Counted from the first letter of the stretch, positions 1-13,159 are shown. The stretch: 64,000 nt of DNA from Artemia franciscana (GCF_032884065.1 NC_088873.1:33328227-33392226), one strand, 5' to 3'. Notes: generated from the sequence alone by a model not told the origin. Translations and numbers: made by a program.

Positions 1-32
1 GGATTAACAGTTTTTCCGTTATCCGATAACAA

Positions 33-382
33 TGTGAGAAGTCCCTTTGTTTTATTTATTTATTGATTTATCACTATACGACATGCTGACGTCTTCATAT
101 CTTTATTTACCCATCTTATTTATCTGCTCTCATTTACCAATTTTATTTTCCTCGACTGTTGACCGGTAACCTTCATCCTAACGGTAGAACTCAAATCTCT
201 AATTTATCGGAAAACCAGATCAACGAAGACGCCTCTTAAGAGCGATTGTTAGAACAATATTCGGAGAGTTCTGATTCACAATTTGTGGGTGACATAAATA
301 GATAACAACCCTGCTACTCTGAATTGGTTTATCTTCTTGCCCATTGGATCACCATTGTTTCTTTGGATACTAGCATTTCTAT
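33..382 (+). repeat. 5' long terminal repeat of LTR retrotransposon
   Basis: The segment starting TGTGAGAAGTCCC is repeated in the same orientation at 9162-9506, starting TGGGAGAAGTCCC. Long shared blocks run through both, for example catttaccaattttatttt near 131 and its match near 9257, and the matching ttgaccggtaacctt blocks. Both copies lose similarity after actagcatttctat. The copies differ at many positions, so this is an old insertion. No clean TG...CA ends, primer binding site or target duplication could be fixed. The 32 bases to the left match 35,092-35,123 (core gttatccgata), which suggests the element landed in a dispersed repeat. Confidence 0.8.
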
Positions 383-522
383 GTCACCGAAGAAACGGAA
401 GTTTTCATGACTATACCAGGTTTTTGCCCAATTCACTGGCTAGCACTAATGGTGCTAGATCATGGAATGGCTAGATTATCATTCTATGTAATTTTAGGGT
501 ACTATCTTTTGCATCATTTAAA

Positions 523-2959
523 TTGCTTTTAACATGGCCACTCATACGAATCTTTCTAATGATCCTTCGATTTCTCTCCCAGATGAAAAAGACTGCATTT
601 TTCAGTTCTGAAAATTTGGCACGTGGTCGTATTACCTTGGCTAAGGTGACATCTATACCTCCTCGCTCTATGGTCCTCTTAGATTGTCGTGCTAGGTCAA
701 TGGGTGAAGAGCTTCCTGCATGTGCAGCAGTGCTTTTCACTCCTGCAAAAGAAGAATCACGATTACATCATTATGCTCTCGATTTCTCCGGGAGTATGTT
801 TCTTATTCCGTATTTCAACAATAGTTGGGACGTTAGAGAAATTTTTAGGAGGTTCCTGGTTACTTTCAGGAAATCAACGAAAATAGCCGTAGCCAAGGTT
901 TTCCACTGGACGAATTTTAGAAGAAGGGAGACGCTATTCTGGCAGCTTCCATAAGTTCTGAAAATACATCGAAAATAGAAGAACAAACTGGCAAGTTGAA
1001 ATTGGAAAATTTGAATCAGACACAGAAGGAAAAGTTATGGAGGGAATTGAAAATGTACGGGAGAATGTTCACGCAATCAACCTACAACGTTGGTCAAAAC
1101 AATATTATGGACTCAGAAATTGACATCAACCCAGACATACCAATACCCAAGGGAAGGCAGTTCAACCTCCCATTGCTACACCAAAAGGCTTTAGAGTCCC
1201 ATGTTCAGGCGAATTTACAAGCAGGTATTATCAAGCCAGGAAGAAGTCTTTACCAATCTCCAGTTTTCATCATCGCAAAATCAGTGAACGGCGTCATTCC
1301 AGAGCGTAGTCAGCTGGACATAACAAATTCTAGATTCCTGATTGATGTCTTGCAACTAACAAGGCTATACGTCGATCAGTGTGAACTCTGAAAAGGGCAG
1401 ATGACATCTTTAGCACCCTAGGTTTGTCTGGAGCTAATTCCATTTCTATTACCAACGTGTTACATGGATTCTAAAATGTAAATCTTCACGAAAAGAGCAA
1501 GAAATATTTCAGCTAATCTTCTCCAATTACAGGTCAACAAATGATCTTTCAGCGACTTCTGCAAGGAGTGGCTCCATCTCCACAGATTTTTCAGGAATTT
1601 ATCACTATTCTGTTCAAGAGAATGCAATTTTTTTTTGTTTTTACTTCGATGATCTGGTAAGCCTCAGCCAATCCAATAACAAGCATGTCACTCACCTGGA
1701 AAAGGTATCTAAGAGACTAGGGGAACAGAACTTACGAAAAAAAGCACAAAATGTCAATTTCTCACTAAGAAAGTTTCCTTATTGGGTTGCGTCTTCACTC
1801 CAGAAGGAGTGAAACCATAGGAGAGCAAAATCAGAGAAATTGTAAAGTTGAAGCCACCATGTAACATCAAGGAACTTTGCAGATTCCTCGGACTCACTGG
1901 ATTTTACCGAAAAAATTTCCTGAACTATGCTCAATTGACGTTCTATTTTTCACGGCTGCCTCGCAAGGACACAAAATTAGGATGGGAAGAGAAACAATCC
2001 TGTTTAAATCTTTTGAACGAAGAAATCTCTAAATCACTCTTCTTGAAGTTCCCTTACCATGACTGTAGACCATACTACATCATTACTGAAAGTAGCAAGG
2101 ATGTATTCGCTAGCTCTTTAGAACAAAAGGAAGAAGACAACAAAAGGCGACTGATTGACACACAGTTAAGAGTACATAGCACAGCGATGCGTCGATCTTG
2201 TGACTTCACTAGAGAACTTTGACAATCGTTGATGGATTAAAGAGATTTTCTTACGACAATTTTGGACGAGAAACTTATATACTGACGGACTGCAAAGCCA
2301 TCACTTATATTCAGAAGTCAAGAGATGTTGACTCAAAACTTTATACAGTCAGTGTGATTTTATCAGACAGAAATATAAAATGACTCTACATTAAGGGGAA
2401 GCTCAACCCAGTTGATGTATTAAGCCGACCACCAGACGACAAACTTCTGCAAACTCGACCGGCCTCACTCACGAATGAAGAAGCAGAGTTTCTGGCATCG
2501 ACAGTACAGACAGATTCAACGACATTGAATTCAACTTCCCCAAAAGAAATTTTTGACTTTATAGGTTTGGAATTTCAACAAATTAGGAAGTACAAGATGA
2601 ACGACGTAGAATTAGCACCAATTATAAGCCTAATGCTTCAGTACGGGACATGTGATTACACGAAATTTGGATTTAATAGCACAAATGGGGATGCCTTGCA
2701 AAGACAGGAAGACCGGGACACCAGGTTGAGATTTACCGAAGATAGAAATTGCAAAAATAGCCATATTACAGTTAGGCCACAAGACCATGACTTCTTAGAA
2801 GAGACTGCTAGTCTCAAAGACCAGCCTGATTATATTGATACTTGGGATAGAAATGAAAAACTGTATGATATGAAAGGTAATGAATGTATATTTATAGATC
2901 CACAAATGAATCCAGGAAACTTTGAAAGGTTACTGAAAAAGTGGACTATTGTGCCTTAG
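523..2959 (+). pseudogene. decayed gypsy-type pol: protease linker, reverse transcriptase, RNase H
   Basis: Broken frames together resemble Ty3/gypsy pol. 523-954 reads like the linker after protease (IPPRSMVLLD). 996-1391 has the start of the reverse transcriptase, with AGIIKPGRSLYQSPVFIIAK matching the usual G-I-I-x-P-S-x-S-P-x-x-S-P-V block. The catalytic Y-x-D-D box survives as YFDDLVS near 1645. 1848-2222 holds the thumb and tether (LCRFLGLTGFYRKN) and an RNase H start. There are several frameshifts and stops, so it cannot make a working polymerase. Only about 600 bp separate the 5' LTR from the reverse transcriptase, so gag and most of the protease are gone. Confidence 0.8.
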
Positions 2960-3059
2960 ATACAGAAGGAAGTTGACACGCTCATGTTGTGGGAGAGGAT
3001 CTTGTATCGGATGCTGCCACCGAAAGAATGCAGAAAACCAAACGCACAAATTTTACAAC

Positions 3060-4320
3060 TAATGATTCATAGGTGCCAGATTTCTGGTGTTATAACTGTC
3101 GGTTTCTAATGTCCTCATGGCCGCCCACCATAACGCGGAGAAAAGCTTAGTTAAACTACGAAATTTCTTCTATTTTGACAATACATCGACACATATGAAG
3201 AATGAGGCTCAGAATTATCATATTTGCATGCGTAGAAATGTTACCCCCAAAGTTGTACCCGAGCTACAAAAGAATGTTTCCGCTGAAATAAGCATTGAAA
3301 CATGGTGTTTGGACACTTTAGGTAATTTACCTTTGTCTGGAGGCAACAAATATGTCGTTGTCTGGGTAGATGACCGTTCTTCCTTAGTTGTGTTAGAACC
3401 CATACCTGATATTACTGCCGAGTCTATTTGTAAATTTTTACTGCGTTGCATTATTTTGGAATGTTTTGTTTTCTATTGACAGATTGTCACGCAGCTTTCT
3501 GCTGAAGTCTTTACAAAGGACTCATGAGTTTCTTGAAGGTTAGGAATGTCTTCACCAATCCTTGGACTCCTTCGATGAATGGAGCAGCAGAGAATAAGGT
3601 CAAACTCTGCAAACATCTAATCTTCAAATATATTGATGTAATTTCAGGATCCTGGAGTGAATTTATTTATCTATATCTATTTATTCTAAACAGTTCGATC
3701 AATCATCCAAGAGGGTTCTCTCGCTATACCTTATAATTTTTTCATGAACCAATTAGTCTCCTTGGTATGCAGATCTCACGTACTCGACTCCAGCCTTATG
3801 AACATGACGAAGACTAAGCAGTCCAGCTTTTGAAGGAAGTTTTACAACCTATTATATTTTCAGTGAGGTTCTCCAACAAGAGCGAGGAAAACAAGCAGAG
3901 CAGTTTAACAAGGGTTGCACCATAATCCCTTTGCTATTACCCTCGAAAACTAAAACTTTTGACATAGGAAAAGAGCCTTCAATCACATTCTTTACCATCC
4001 CTTTATTATCTATTGGAAGCGTAATCTACATCAACGATGACACGATTAAACCTGGGACCCCAAAAGGTGGCAGTTTCCGCTATATCGGTCGGTCCTATGT
4101 TTTGCAAGAAATGCATAAACATGTATTTCTTTTGCAGTCCTTACAGAAACCTCATAAAAGAAGAATGGTCAATATCCGGTTACGTAAGGCCGTTGGTGAC
4201 AGTCAAATGTTCCTCTCCAGACATCTAATATTTTCTAAAGGGATGGAGAAAGGTTTCCCGAGTCAGATGGAGCCGAGTAGTCTACTGACAGATCTACAAC
4301 AAATCCAACAATGAGTAAAT
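3060..4320 (+). pseudogene. decayed retroviral-type integrase (pol 3' part)
   Basis: This continues pol. Near 3120-3240 is an H-H / C-type zinc-binding region (MAAHHNAEKS ... ICMRRN). The catalytic core follows: WCLDTLGNLP carries the first Asp, a TD pair near 3478 the second, and NGAAENKV near 3580 the catalytic Glu. At 3931-4314 is the C-terminal domain (G-D/N-V-I-Y ... KPGTPKGGSFRYIGRSYV). The frame breaks near 3480, 3520, 3740 and 3930. Motif order protease-RT-RNase H-integrase fits the Ty3/gypsy group rather than Ty1/copia. It lies between the two LTRs in the same orientation as the rest of the element. Confidence 0.8.
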
Positions 4321-5449
4321 TCGCGCTACGCTCTGCAACTATATTGTTAAGAGAGCCAGAGAACAGTAGACAACTCCAACGCATCCTGAATGCTGTCCAC
4401 TATTAAACTCGTCTTTTCCTCAATATGTGCGATGAAAAAGGAGGATAGTAAGACAACTCTGCGGATGATCCAGATGAGCCCACTATCTTTCACGAGGAAA
4501 CGTCATCCATCGTCAAAATGGACGATCCGGGAGGAACTTTCGCCCCTAATCGACCTAAGCGAGGTACACATAAACCAGCTGGCTTCTACAAGCTTAGTCC
4601 TGTCTCAATACGAGGTCGTCAATTCTGAGAAATAGTTTTTGGTTGTTGTTTTACTCTCACATCATTTATTAGTATGTTAGGGGTAGGTAATTGGTAAAAG
4701 AAAAAAGCTCTGTTAATTTTTCGTATTAGTTCACTAGTCAATTGTTCAGACCATGATTAAAAAGAAGTCCAAATACTCAATAAGGTCATTTGTACAAAAA
4801 ATTGTTCATTCAGTCCCATAATACTAAATTTTCGAAATCTACTGACTTGGTTTCGCACTTAAAATCCTTTTATCAGTTGTCTTTCCCTCAACCAGGTTTA
4901 GAATTGAACTGATATGTTTGTAGTCAACCCTCTTGGAGAAAAGGTTAAGTCGTTACCTAGTTTATTGGGACCTTAAAACGATTTCCTTAAATGCAGGACT
5001 CCGGCAATCACATACTCTTTTCTGTGTAATGTGGTCAAAATGGCTCTATCTTTCTCTTCTCAGAGGTATACGGCTCTGTCAAGGATCGAATTAAAAAATT
5101 TTTGTCGCAAGGAATGGCTCTCTATAAGATAGGCAAATAAACCCCTACTGGTGGAAATTATAGACTCATTATTTACGTGAATATCTCTCAAATTAATGAA
5201 GGATTAGACGAAATCGGAAATAAAATAGCTAAAAGTACAAACGAAATTTGGAACAATTATCCTTTAATTGAACCCTAAAAGGATTACAATCATCTACACC
5301 AACGGCCAAACACTTGTTCAAGCAATTCCACGAAAGTTGGCATGGATTTCGCAATGAATTTACACAGAGGGTCATCGCAAAGCGCAACTCTTTGCTGGTC
5401 GAGGTCCAGCTGGCTGAAAAAGTAATAAATAGCATTGGATGCAAGTGAA

Positions 5450-7739
5450 AATAAATAAAATTCCCAGAAGTTTAATACCTGGTCATTGTAACATAATAGG
5501 TTATGTCGCTGGATTAGCCATTGATAGTCAGGTTCAGGAGGTACAAGAAAAACTAAACGTCATAAAGATTACAAATGACAAAGTTTAACATTTTTTAACC
5601 TCAGCTACTAGCAATATTCATTCTTCAGAGCCGCGTTCATTTTACTTTTCAAGTTAACTGAGATCGTCAGTCTGACGTTTTATTTGAGATTCTTGGTAAA
5701 CTGGGAGCGTTAGATTTGTCAAACGTTGACTGAAGGTTGGCGAAAAGTTGACTTTCGACTACGGGGTGAAATTGTCAGTTGTCTCAAGTTAACCAAGAAA
5801 GAAGGCAGAAGTTTCAATTATAGCAAATCATGAAGTATATCTTAAGATGGATCTAAGATGAAGGCACCACTTTTGTGTACCAATGTGGTGAGTTTATTGA
5901 GCTTGCTTTTTTCTTGTTTGGGTGGGTTGCACTAAGATAGACTTAAAAAGATATTAAGTTTGTTATTTTTCCTTTCGATTTGACTTTTTTACAGGCAAGT
6001 AAAAAAGTCAAGTTAGTGGACTAGTGGAACAGTTGAAAGTGTTCAAATAAGCGTTCCTCTACTGTACGTTCATAGCAGGCATAAACAAAAAAAACATGCT
6101 GAAGTGCTACAGTGTCCTATTCAATCAAAGGTGTTAAAATTACCTTCTGTCTGTTTCACCTTAAGAGTCAACTATAATTATACAGTAAGCTAGTTTATCC
6201 CTTCCTTCCTTCAAGCAACTTGGAAGACATTTGGATTTTTTGCCAGAGAAGCGTTCGATTGGCAATTCTCTGTTGACTTGCTTGGTCGACTTCTTACTAA
6301 ATAAAACGGCAGCAGAGGAAAAAGTCAACTCTTGACTTAACTTCCGGGAGTCAGATCAAACGCAACTTAGATAAGGATATGGCAAGGGTTCAGGAGGACA
6401 CTTTTAATATATTTAATGAATCTCTCCTAGCCTTTTTAAAATCAATAATAGACACCCAAAAAGAAGCAGTTCGCAATCTGGTTTTTGGAGTTGCATCACT
6501 CTAAACCAACACAAAACGTGTCTCGTGGTATTTGACTGCAGAAATCCGCAACCTATAACATCGTTATACGTATATCGCTATACGAAATTTTAACTGCATT
6601 TATGAGTACATCTCTAGAAGGTTTTCCAGTGCAGCTATTAGACCCGTCCAAGTTAAGTCAAATTCTGACTAACATTGTCCAATCCCTCCCAAATCCCTAT
6701 ACGCTCGCCATTTCTTCTAACGAATATCTTTTGGACCTGGTTAAAATTTAAAAATGTGAACTCATGTCAACTTCAGAACAGTTAATAATTGTGTTCTATT
6801 TACCATTGAATCAAATAGGCAGTGAATTTAACTTATACGAATCAATATCAGTGCTGTACAGAATAAGTGACTCCCAACATTATATTAAACCTCAACCTTC
6901 TTCCGACTTTTTTGCTGTAACAAACGATGCTGATTGATACTTGCTATTAAAACCGCTATGATTTAGAATTTAAGTATGTATCCTATAAAATCAAAATCAT
7001 TTGTGATAGCCAAATAGTTCTGAGAAGAGCTAGCTTCACATCATGCTCAGATCCTGTATTTACGGAAGATGCAAGTGCAATTAATCAGTTATGCGAAAGG
7101 AAGGCTACAACATTCTCCTCTCCATTTGCGGTTGTCTTAGACCAATAAACCTTTGTCTTTGCAAGCCCTTCGTCAGGACCAGTTACCCTGAATATTGTCT
7201 GTCCTGAATCAAATTTATTTTTAAATAATCAAACTTATAAACATTATTCAATCAACGTTAGTGATGCCCAAGTTACTTATATCAGCAGTGAGAGTAAAAT
7301 TAGTCATTTATCTTTTATAATTCAATATTTTTATAGCCCAAAAACTTCATTTCGTGTCAACTTATTTTCGCCCGTATCAGAAGTAGAAAAGCTTTTTCTA
7401 CCATTAGATCAAGTTACGACAAAGTTTACCACTAAAGAACTGAATGAGTACTGTCAAGAAAAGCTAATATCACAAGCTAATAGAATTCATACGACCCCTG
7501 AACTTCCGCTCGAACTCTTCTTGACGGAAGAACCAACCAGTATTCATTCATCGTCAGTAACACCAATTTTGATACTCTTAACTATATTAACAATTGCAGT
7601 TATTTTAAGTATGTGTATGTCTGTGGATTTAAACAGACAACCAAATAAATGTTCAGATACAATATTTATGCCTATCTCAAATCTGAAGGAGAAATTCCTC
7701 CAGAAGAGACAACCTTGTGAAAAAGTTATATTGTGACTA
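5450..7739 (+). pseudogene. env-like third reading frame of the LTR element, decayed
   Basis: Downstream of integrase, broken + strand frames keep an envelope-like pattern. Near 5480-5580 is a glycine/alanine-rich hydrophobic stretch followed by a helical Q/E/K-rich stretch, as seen after the cleavage site of errantivirus envelope proteins. At 7521-7736 a frame carries a strong membrane segment (ILILLTILTIAVILSMCM) followed by a short polar tail, the usual C-terminal anchor layout. Position, order and anchor support env, but sequence conservation is weak and many stops are present. It is non-functional as seen. The alternative is an unrelated lineage-specific third frame. Confidence 0.5.
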
Positions 7740-9161
7740 AATACTCAAAGATCTGATAAAAATTGAAGACAAATTGGATTTTTTGGGAGGACTTTGGAGC
7801 AGAGAAAACAATTACTTCAGTAATATCTCCTCCCCCCCTCCCAGCATTCATTACTTGCTCTTCTTAGCTTCAGTTATTAGATTTCCCACGAAGGGTATTC
7901 ACATTCTTCGAAGTCGAGTGATTGAAAATTAAGGGTTATTCAACAACCTTATTGCAATAACGGATATGCTGCAATTACCTTGCAAACAAAAATGCACTCC
8001 TCAGCAAAGCAGTCGATATATTATAAATGGTAATTCAACCCTATATTTTGATACTAACTAAAGCTTCGCATAAAAACCTTTCTGTCTGCTTGGACTTGTA
8101 GAGCATGTATGACAAAACAAAGGGGTCGACATTGAAGAATACTACGTAAGTATATATATACCACAATCAGGAATTTTTAGAACTAGAAATATATTCGTAG
8201 AATCACTTTTTGTTACCGAAGTATTTCAAACTCTAAAGAAAAGCGCATATCAGTAAAGGTTTTTGGGGTACTGCATCAGGAAAAGATTCATTTAAAATTC
8301 AGCTTTGAATAACCGCTAACGTTAAAATAATTTGTGTGGTGACCCGTTTTTAAAAAGGAAAAAACGAAGAATACTTGAAGAAAAGAATAGAAACTGAAAA
8401 AAAAGAGAAGAGAAAAAAAACAAGACTGGAAAAAATGATAACTTCAGGTTAGGTAAGTAAAATAAATATTTTTATCATCTAATTCAAGTATTTCTTGATA
8501 TTCCTTGTGAGAGGTTTTGTTCTGTCAAAGATTCAGTAGTATTCACTTCATTCATTTTTGCACTGTTTCGTCAAGACTAATACTTGACAAGAACCAATGC
8601 TTTTCGCAGGTTTGCCTTAATGATGATACACAGCTATCATTATATAATCATATATTATATGTTGTGAAATGAGCTTTTGTTCGACACAGGTTGAAATTCT
8701 GAAGTTGACACTAGTTCACACAAAAATCAAAGTGAATAGCTTTTAGAACAAAGAATTTTAAGAGAATAAATGGATAAACTTGATTACATCTGAAATCGCT
8801 TCACTAACATATCTTACATCTCTTATAATTATTCGAAAACTACATTGAATTCCTTCGGACGAAATAAAAATAAAAATAATAAATCATTTTTCGTCATGTT
8901 TTTATCATTTTTCACATTTTTTCCATGAATTTTTTCATATCCTGTAACCTGATGGGTTAGGGTGCTATAAAGATTTTTTTCCAGACGGTGCGATCTTTAG
9001 CTCAAATGTTTAATGTTCAATGTTATAAACCCTCTTTGCTTCAGATTCTTCTCGTATAGTAGATACCTAAATGACACAAACTACGCCCAAACAGCGTTCA
9101 AAAACACAAAGGTGACTTGTTGGCGTAGCAAGGAGCCGTGCTTTTTCGAAGCTGGAGAGTA
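7740..9161. other. non-coding interior of the LTR element
   Basis: This AT-rich stretch lies between the env-like remnant and the 3' LTR. I see no convincing reading frame. A purine-rich gctggagagtatggga abuts the 3' LTR at 9151 and could be the remains of the polypurine tract. Confidence 0.4.
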
Positions 9162-9506
9162 TGGGAGAAGTCCCTTTGTTTTATTTATTGCCTTATTACT
9201 ATAAGACAGGTTGACGTCCTCATATCTTTATTTTCACATCTTATTTATCTGCTCTCATTTACCAATTTTATTTTCCTCGGCCGTTGACCGGTAACCTTTA
9301 CCCCGACGGTCAAACTCAAATCTCTAATTTATCACAAAGACAGATCGAAGAGGACACCCCTTAAAAGCAAATTTTCGAACAATGTTTGGGGAGTTCTGAG
9401 TCACAATTTGTGGACGACAAATAGAGATAAGAACCCTGCAATTCTAATTTGGTTTATCTACTTTCTTATTGGATCAACATTCTTTTTTTGAATACTAGCA
9501 TTTCTA
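9162..9506 (+). repeat. 3' long terminal repeat of LTR retrotransposon
   Basis: This is the direct partner of 33-382, in the same orientation, with scattered substitutions and small gaps. It ends at the same tagcatttctat block. Together with 33-382 it defines a roughly 9.47 kb element. Confidence 0.8.
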
Positions 9507-9857
9507 TTAATACCTGGAACAGCCTATCGTGCGTGTCTACAAGAGTTAACGTAATTTTTTTCATTTCCAGATTTATACTTCTTGGCCCAAGTAACAACAT
9601 TGCTTCATCCAGGAAGAACTCTCCATTGTGACTTCTTTTCACTACATATTTCTTTCACCTACTTTTTTTACACACTTCTTAAAGCAAAATTCCTTGTCTG
9701 GAGAGATCTCGAGTTTTAATAGGTCTTCAGAAACAGATAGACTGTTGCAAAACAAGATAGAGAAGTGAATCTATACGTATAGCGGCTACTGGTGGCACGC
9801 TACCATATTCAAAGAACTAGTAGTCAACCACCATCCCCCCATAAGGTTAGGTTAATA

Positions 9858-10298
9858 AGGCCCAGTATTGGGATCAACTTTGGAAAAGACGAGGTCCCTG
9901 CTTTTGGAATGGATTATTTTTTAGCTCGCATACAAGAACTAAAACTGAAGGAAGGGTGTTGATCAAAAAAACAAGAAAATTAAAAGGAGACAAAAATGAA
10001 GCAAAACGACAAGTAAGAGAACTTCAAAAAAATAGGAAAACTAGAAAGAAAACTAGCTACAATGCTTAGTGCAAAAAAAAATCAGCATTGAGGTTCCTAA
10101 TTTGACCGTCAGTATACAATAGATCTTCTTGTATAACATCTTTTTATAACATTAAATGAAAAAAATATTGATAGAAAATACATACAACAAACCAACAATC
10201 GTTAGATTCAATATGAATTTCGGGCAAATATGACGATTTTTTAATGATATTTTTATTGGTGTAATGGTAATATTGCTTTTATTAATAGGTCTAACTTA
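9858..10298 (+). repeat. dispersed repeat, piece 1 (matches 35,308-35,738)
   Basis: It begins aaggcccagtattgggatca and runs collinearly with 35,308-35,738 for about 440 bp with moderate divergence. In one frame both copies read as a basic helical peptide (E-A-K-R-Q-V-R-E then K-K-T-S-Y-N-A), so the repeat probably descends from a coding element. It stops where the Penelope-like element begins. The preceding 9507-9857 holds nothing I recognise. Confidence 0.75.
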
Positions 10299-10385
10299 AT
10301 CATCTATGCCAGCCAGCCTAGTTGTTAAGATAAAATGTTACAAAATCTTCTATAACTGTTCCTTAATTTCTAGATCTTTGCATAA

Positions 10386-12827
10386 TCAGTTGCAAACAAA
10401 TACAACGCAGGGACAATAGGGAATATTCCCAAGTCTTTAAGATATAAATTACATTTAAATACCCGGAAAGAAACGCAATTTGCCCACACACTACAGTTAA
10501 AAACCCTAGTCCATAGTATTAAGGACAAAAAACAGAAACGACATATTATTTCTTCAGAGAGAAAATCGTTGGAAACTTTTTTGCTGGAAAACCTGTCCAC
10601 CGTTGATTTTGCTCAAGTTGTTAGATTAGAAAGGAATTTGTTTAGCCACGATTTTCGCTTGTCCAAAGAACGCCTCTATAAAAAATTGGAAGGCTTACGA
10701 AATGAATCTTATTCACTCCTGGACCTGCTATCGTTAACCTCTCTTCTAAAACATTGGAACCCCAGGAAATCGAAACACTAGAAAAAGGTCCAAAATTTTC
10801 TTTTCTACCGAAACAGGTTCCTGTGGCAGATATAGTTTCCTCTCTAGAGTCCGCTTTGCATAAACACTATCCTTCTGTCTCTAACCCGGATGAAGTTAGA
10901 TCTGGTCTTATAAATATCCTCTATAACAGCCAAAAAAAGTTTAAGCCTCCTACCAATTCCACACCGGAAAATTTGCATGACATAAAAATACTATCTATTC
11001 TCCGAAAAGATCCTTCTATTATAATAACTAAAGCAGACAAAAGCAATTCACTTGTTGTCATGAATACGACAGACTATGACAACAAAATTCTTTCGCATTT
11101 AAATGACACAATTACATATCAAACAATAACTCATGATCCTACTGATCAGTTCACTAATAATATTATAAATGAATTAAAGCAGCTAAAACAAAATGGTAAA
11201 ATCACCCCACAACTATACAATAAATTTTTTCCCCGTGGTAGTTTCTGTCCTAAACTCTACGGTTTACCAAAAATACATAAACAGGGTATTCCCTTAAGAC
11301 CTATCGTAGCTTGTACTAAAGCCCCCGCTGCCAATATTGGAAAATGGCTTTGTACAGCTTTCAAACCTTTATTGTATTCTCAAAATTCCTATATTCGTAA
11401 CTCGGCAGATTTGGTTAAAAAACTTAGCAACACAAGTATTTCAGAAAACACAATAGTTAGTAGTTTCGACATTGTTTCAATGTATACAAATATAGATGTA
11501 ACTATTTCAGAGGAATTATTAAAAAAAAAATAGAAGAAAATTACCACTTGATCGAGACTTCAGCGACAGGAATTGATTGTGAAGTTTTAATGACTCTTGT
11601 TAAAATTTGTAATAAGTTTTCTATGTATTTTCAATTTCGCGATTCTTTTTATCAGCAAAAAAATGGGTTACCCATGGGAGCACCTTTATCCGGGCTACTA
11701 GCAAATATTTACGTCGAGAATCTTGAGAATTGGGCATTGAATTCTTATTTTTTTAAGCACGTCTATTGGGGTCGTTACATGGATGACGTAATTTCACTTT
11801 GGAATTATGGGGAAGCTGAGCTTCGGGGCTTCTTAGATCATCTTAACACTTATGACCGAAATTTGCAGTTCACCCTAGACGTTGAAAATAAACATCCGTT
11901 TTTAGATGTATTAATTATTCGCAATGCTGATGAACTGGATTTTACTATATATCGAAAGCCAACACAAAACAATAGATATCTTCACTTTAATTCAAATCAC
12001 CCCCCACAAGTTAAAAGAGCAGTTGTAACTTCCCTCATTGATCGTGCCCTAAATATTTGCTCCCATTCATATATAAATGCAGAAATAAATTTTATCAGGG
12101 ATATTCTTTTTGGTAATGGATACCCCATTCCTTTTGTAAATAAAATAATTAGCCGTAGAATAAAAAGACATTCTTGTAAAATCGAAGAAGATACTTCACA
12201 ATGTGAGGCTACTGATAAGCCCTCAAATATTGTCTATCTTCCGCATATCCCAAAGATCACAACAAAATTAAAAAATATTTGCACAAAAAATAATCTGTAC
12301 GTAGTTTTTACTAATAATTTTAAAATCATCAATTTCTTAAATTCGGGTAGAGATAAGACCCCAGTTACTCGCCAAAGAGGGGTCTATCAAATACCATGTG
12401 ATTGCGGAAAATACTATGTCGGCAGGACCCATCAGAATCTAGACAAACGGTTACAACAGCATAAAAATGACATAGACAAGGCCTTAATTTCAAATAGTTC
12501 CAACAACTCCTTTGATTCTGCTTTAGGTTGGCATATATTTAATAATCCGTCCCACATGATACTTTTTGAAAACTTCACTCATTAGTAATGATTTGGGAAT
12601 AAAACAGGTGGTTCGAGAATCAATCGAAACTCAAAATAAATAATAATATTTCTTTGAACAGGGACTTGGGGGAATACTCACTAAATTCTTCATACTCAAA
12701 TTTAATTAAAAATTATCTAACAAAATATTTTACTAAACCGATTTATAATAGTACTGAACCAACTACGAAAAGGCCTTTGAGACAGGCTGCTAAACAAGCA
12801 AGATTAGCTTTAAGAAATTGCATCTAA
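10386..12827 (+). pseudogene. Penelope-like element ORF: reverse transcriptase + GIY-YIG endonuclease, nearly complete
   Basis: Roughly 810 codons, the usual size for the family, read through with about three one-base shifts: near 10,740, in the A-run at 11,521-11,531, and near 12,590. RT motifs in order are LYGLPKIHKQGIPLRPIVA, FDIVSMYTNI (motif A), GLPMGAPLSGLLANIY (motif B) and the active site YMDDV near 11,779, then IYRKPTQNNRYLH. The C-terminal endonuclease is GVYQIPCDCGKYYVGRT followed by an R..H helix, which is a Penelope-type GIY-YIG with the C-x-C insert. The reading frame resumes after 12,590 and ends at a stop at 12,825. All catalytic boxes are intact, so the copy is young. The 5' end is uncertain: the frame is open from 10,386 with no convincing start codon, so it may be 5'-truncated. 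Confidence 0.9.
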
Positions 12828-12993
12828 TCATTTTATTCTCTTCAGTTTGAATGAGCTTATATTCTCATTTCATTCTTTTCGCCAGTCCTGGTTGAACTTC
12901 GTTGAAGTAAGGATGCTAGGGCTATTTTTTAAAAAAAAGTTTTAAAAAGTGTTTTTAATTATTCAGTTTTAATCCTCACAATTTGATGTAAGT

Positions 12994-13097
<104 letters not shown>

Positions 13098-13119
13098 TCT
13101 CTCTTATTCTTGTATTGTG

Positions 13120-13155
13120 CTGAAGACGGCCCTTGGACATAGGGCCGAAATATCT
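13120..13155 (+). ncRNA. hammerhead-ribozyme-like motif in Penelope-like 3' region
   Basis: CTGAAGA at 13,120-13,126 is followed by C, then the stem GGCCCT (13,128-13,133), a short loop, AGGGCC (13,141-13,146) and GAAATATC. This is the hammerhead core order (CUGANGA, stem II, GAAA), with one extra base before stem II. Penelope-like elements are known to carry hammerhead motifs in their terminal repeats. Stem I and stem III pairing are short and not demonstrated here, so activity is not claimed. Confidence 0.5.
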
Positions 13156-13159
13156 ACAG

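Noticed and set aside
3218-3451. Minus-strand frame over the integrase region
   Set aside because: Shadow of the integrase core on the + strand.
10370-10600. Minus-strand frame at the Penelope-like 5' end
   Set aside because: The + strand frame here continues into a recognised Penelope-like protein.
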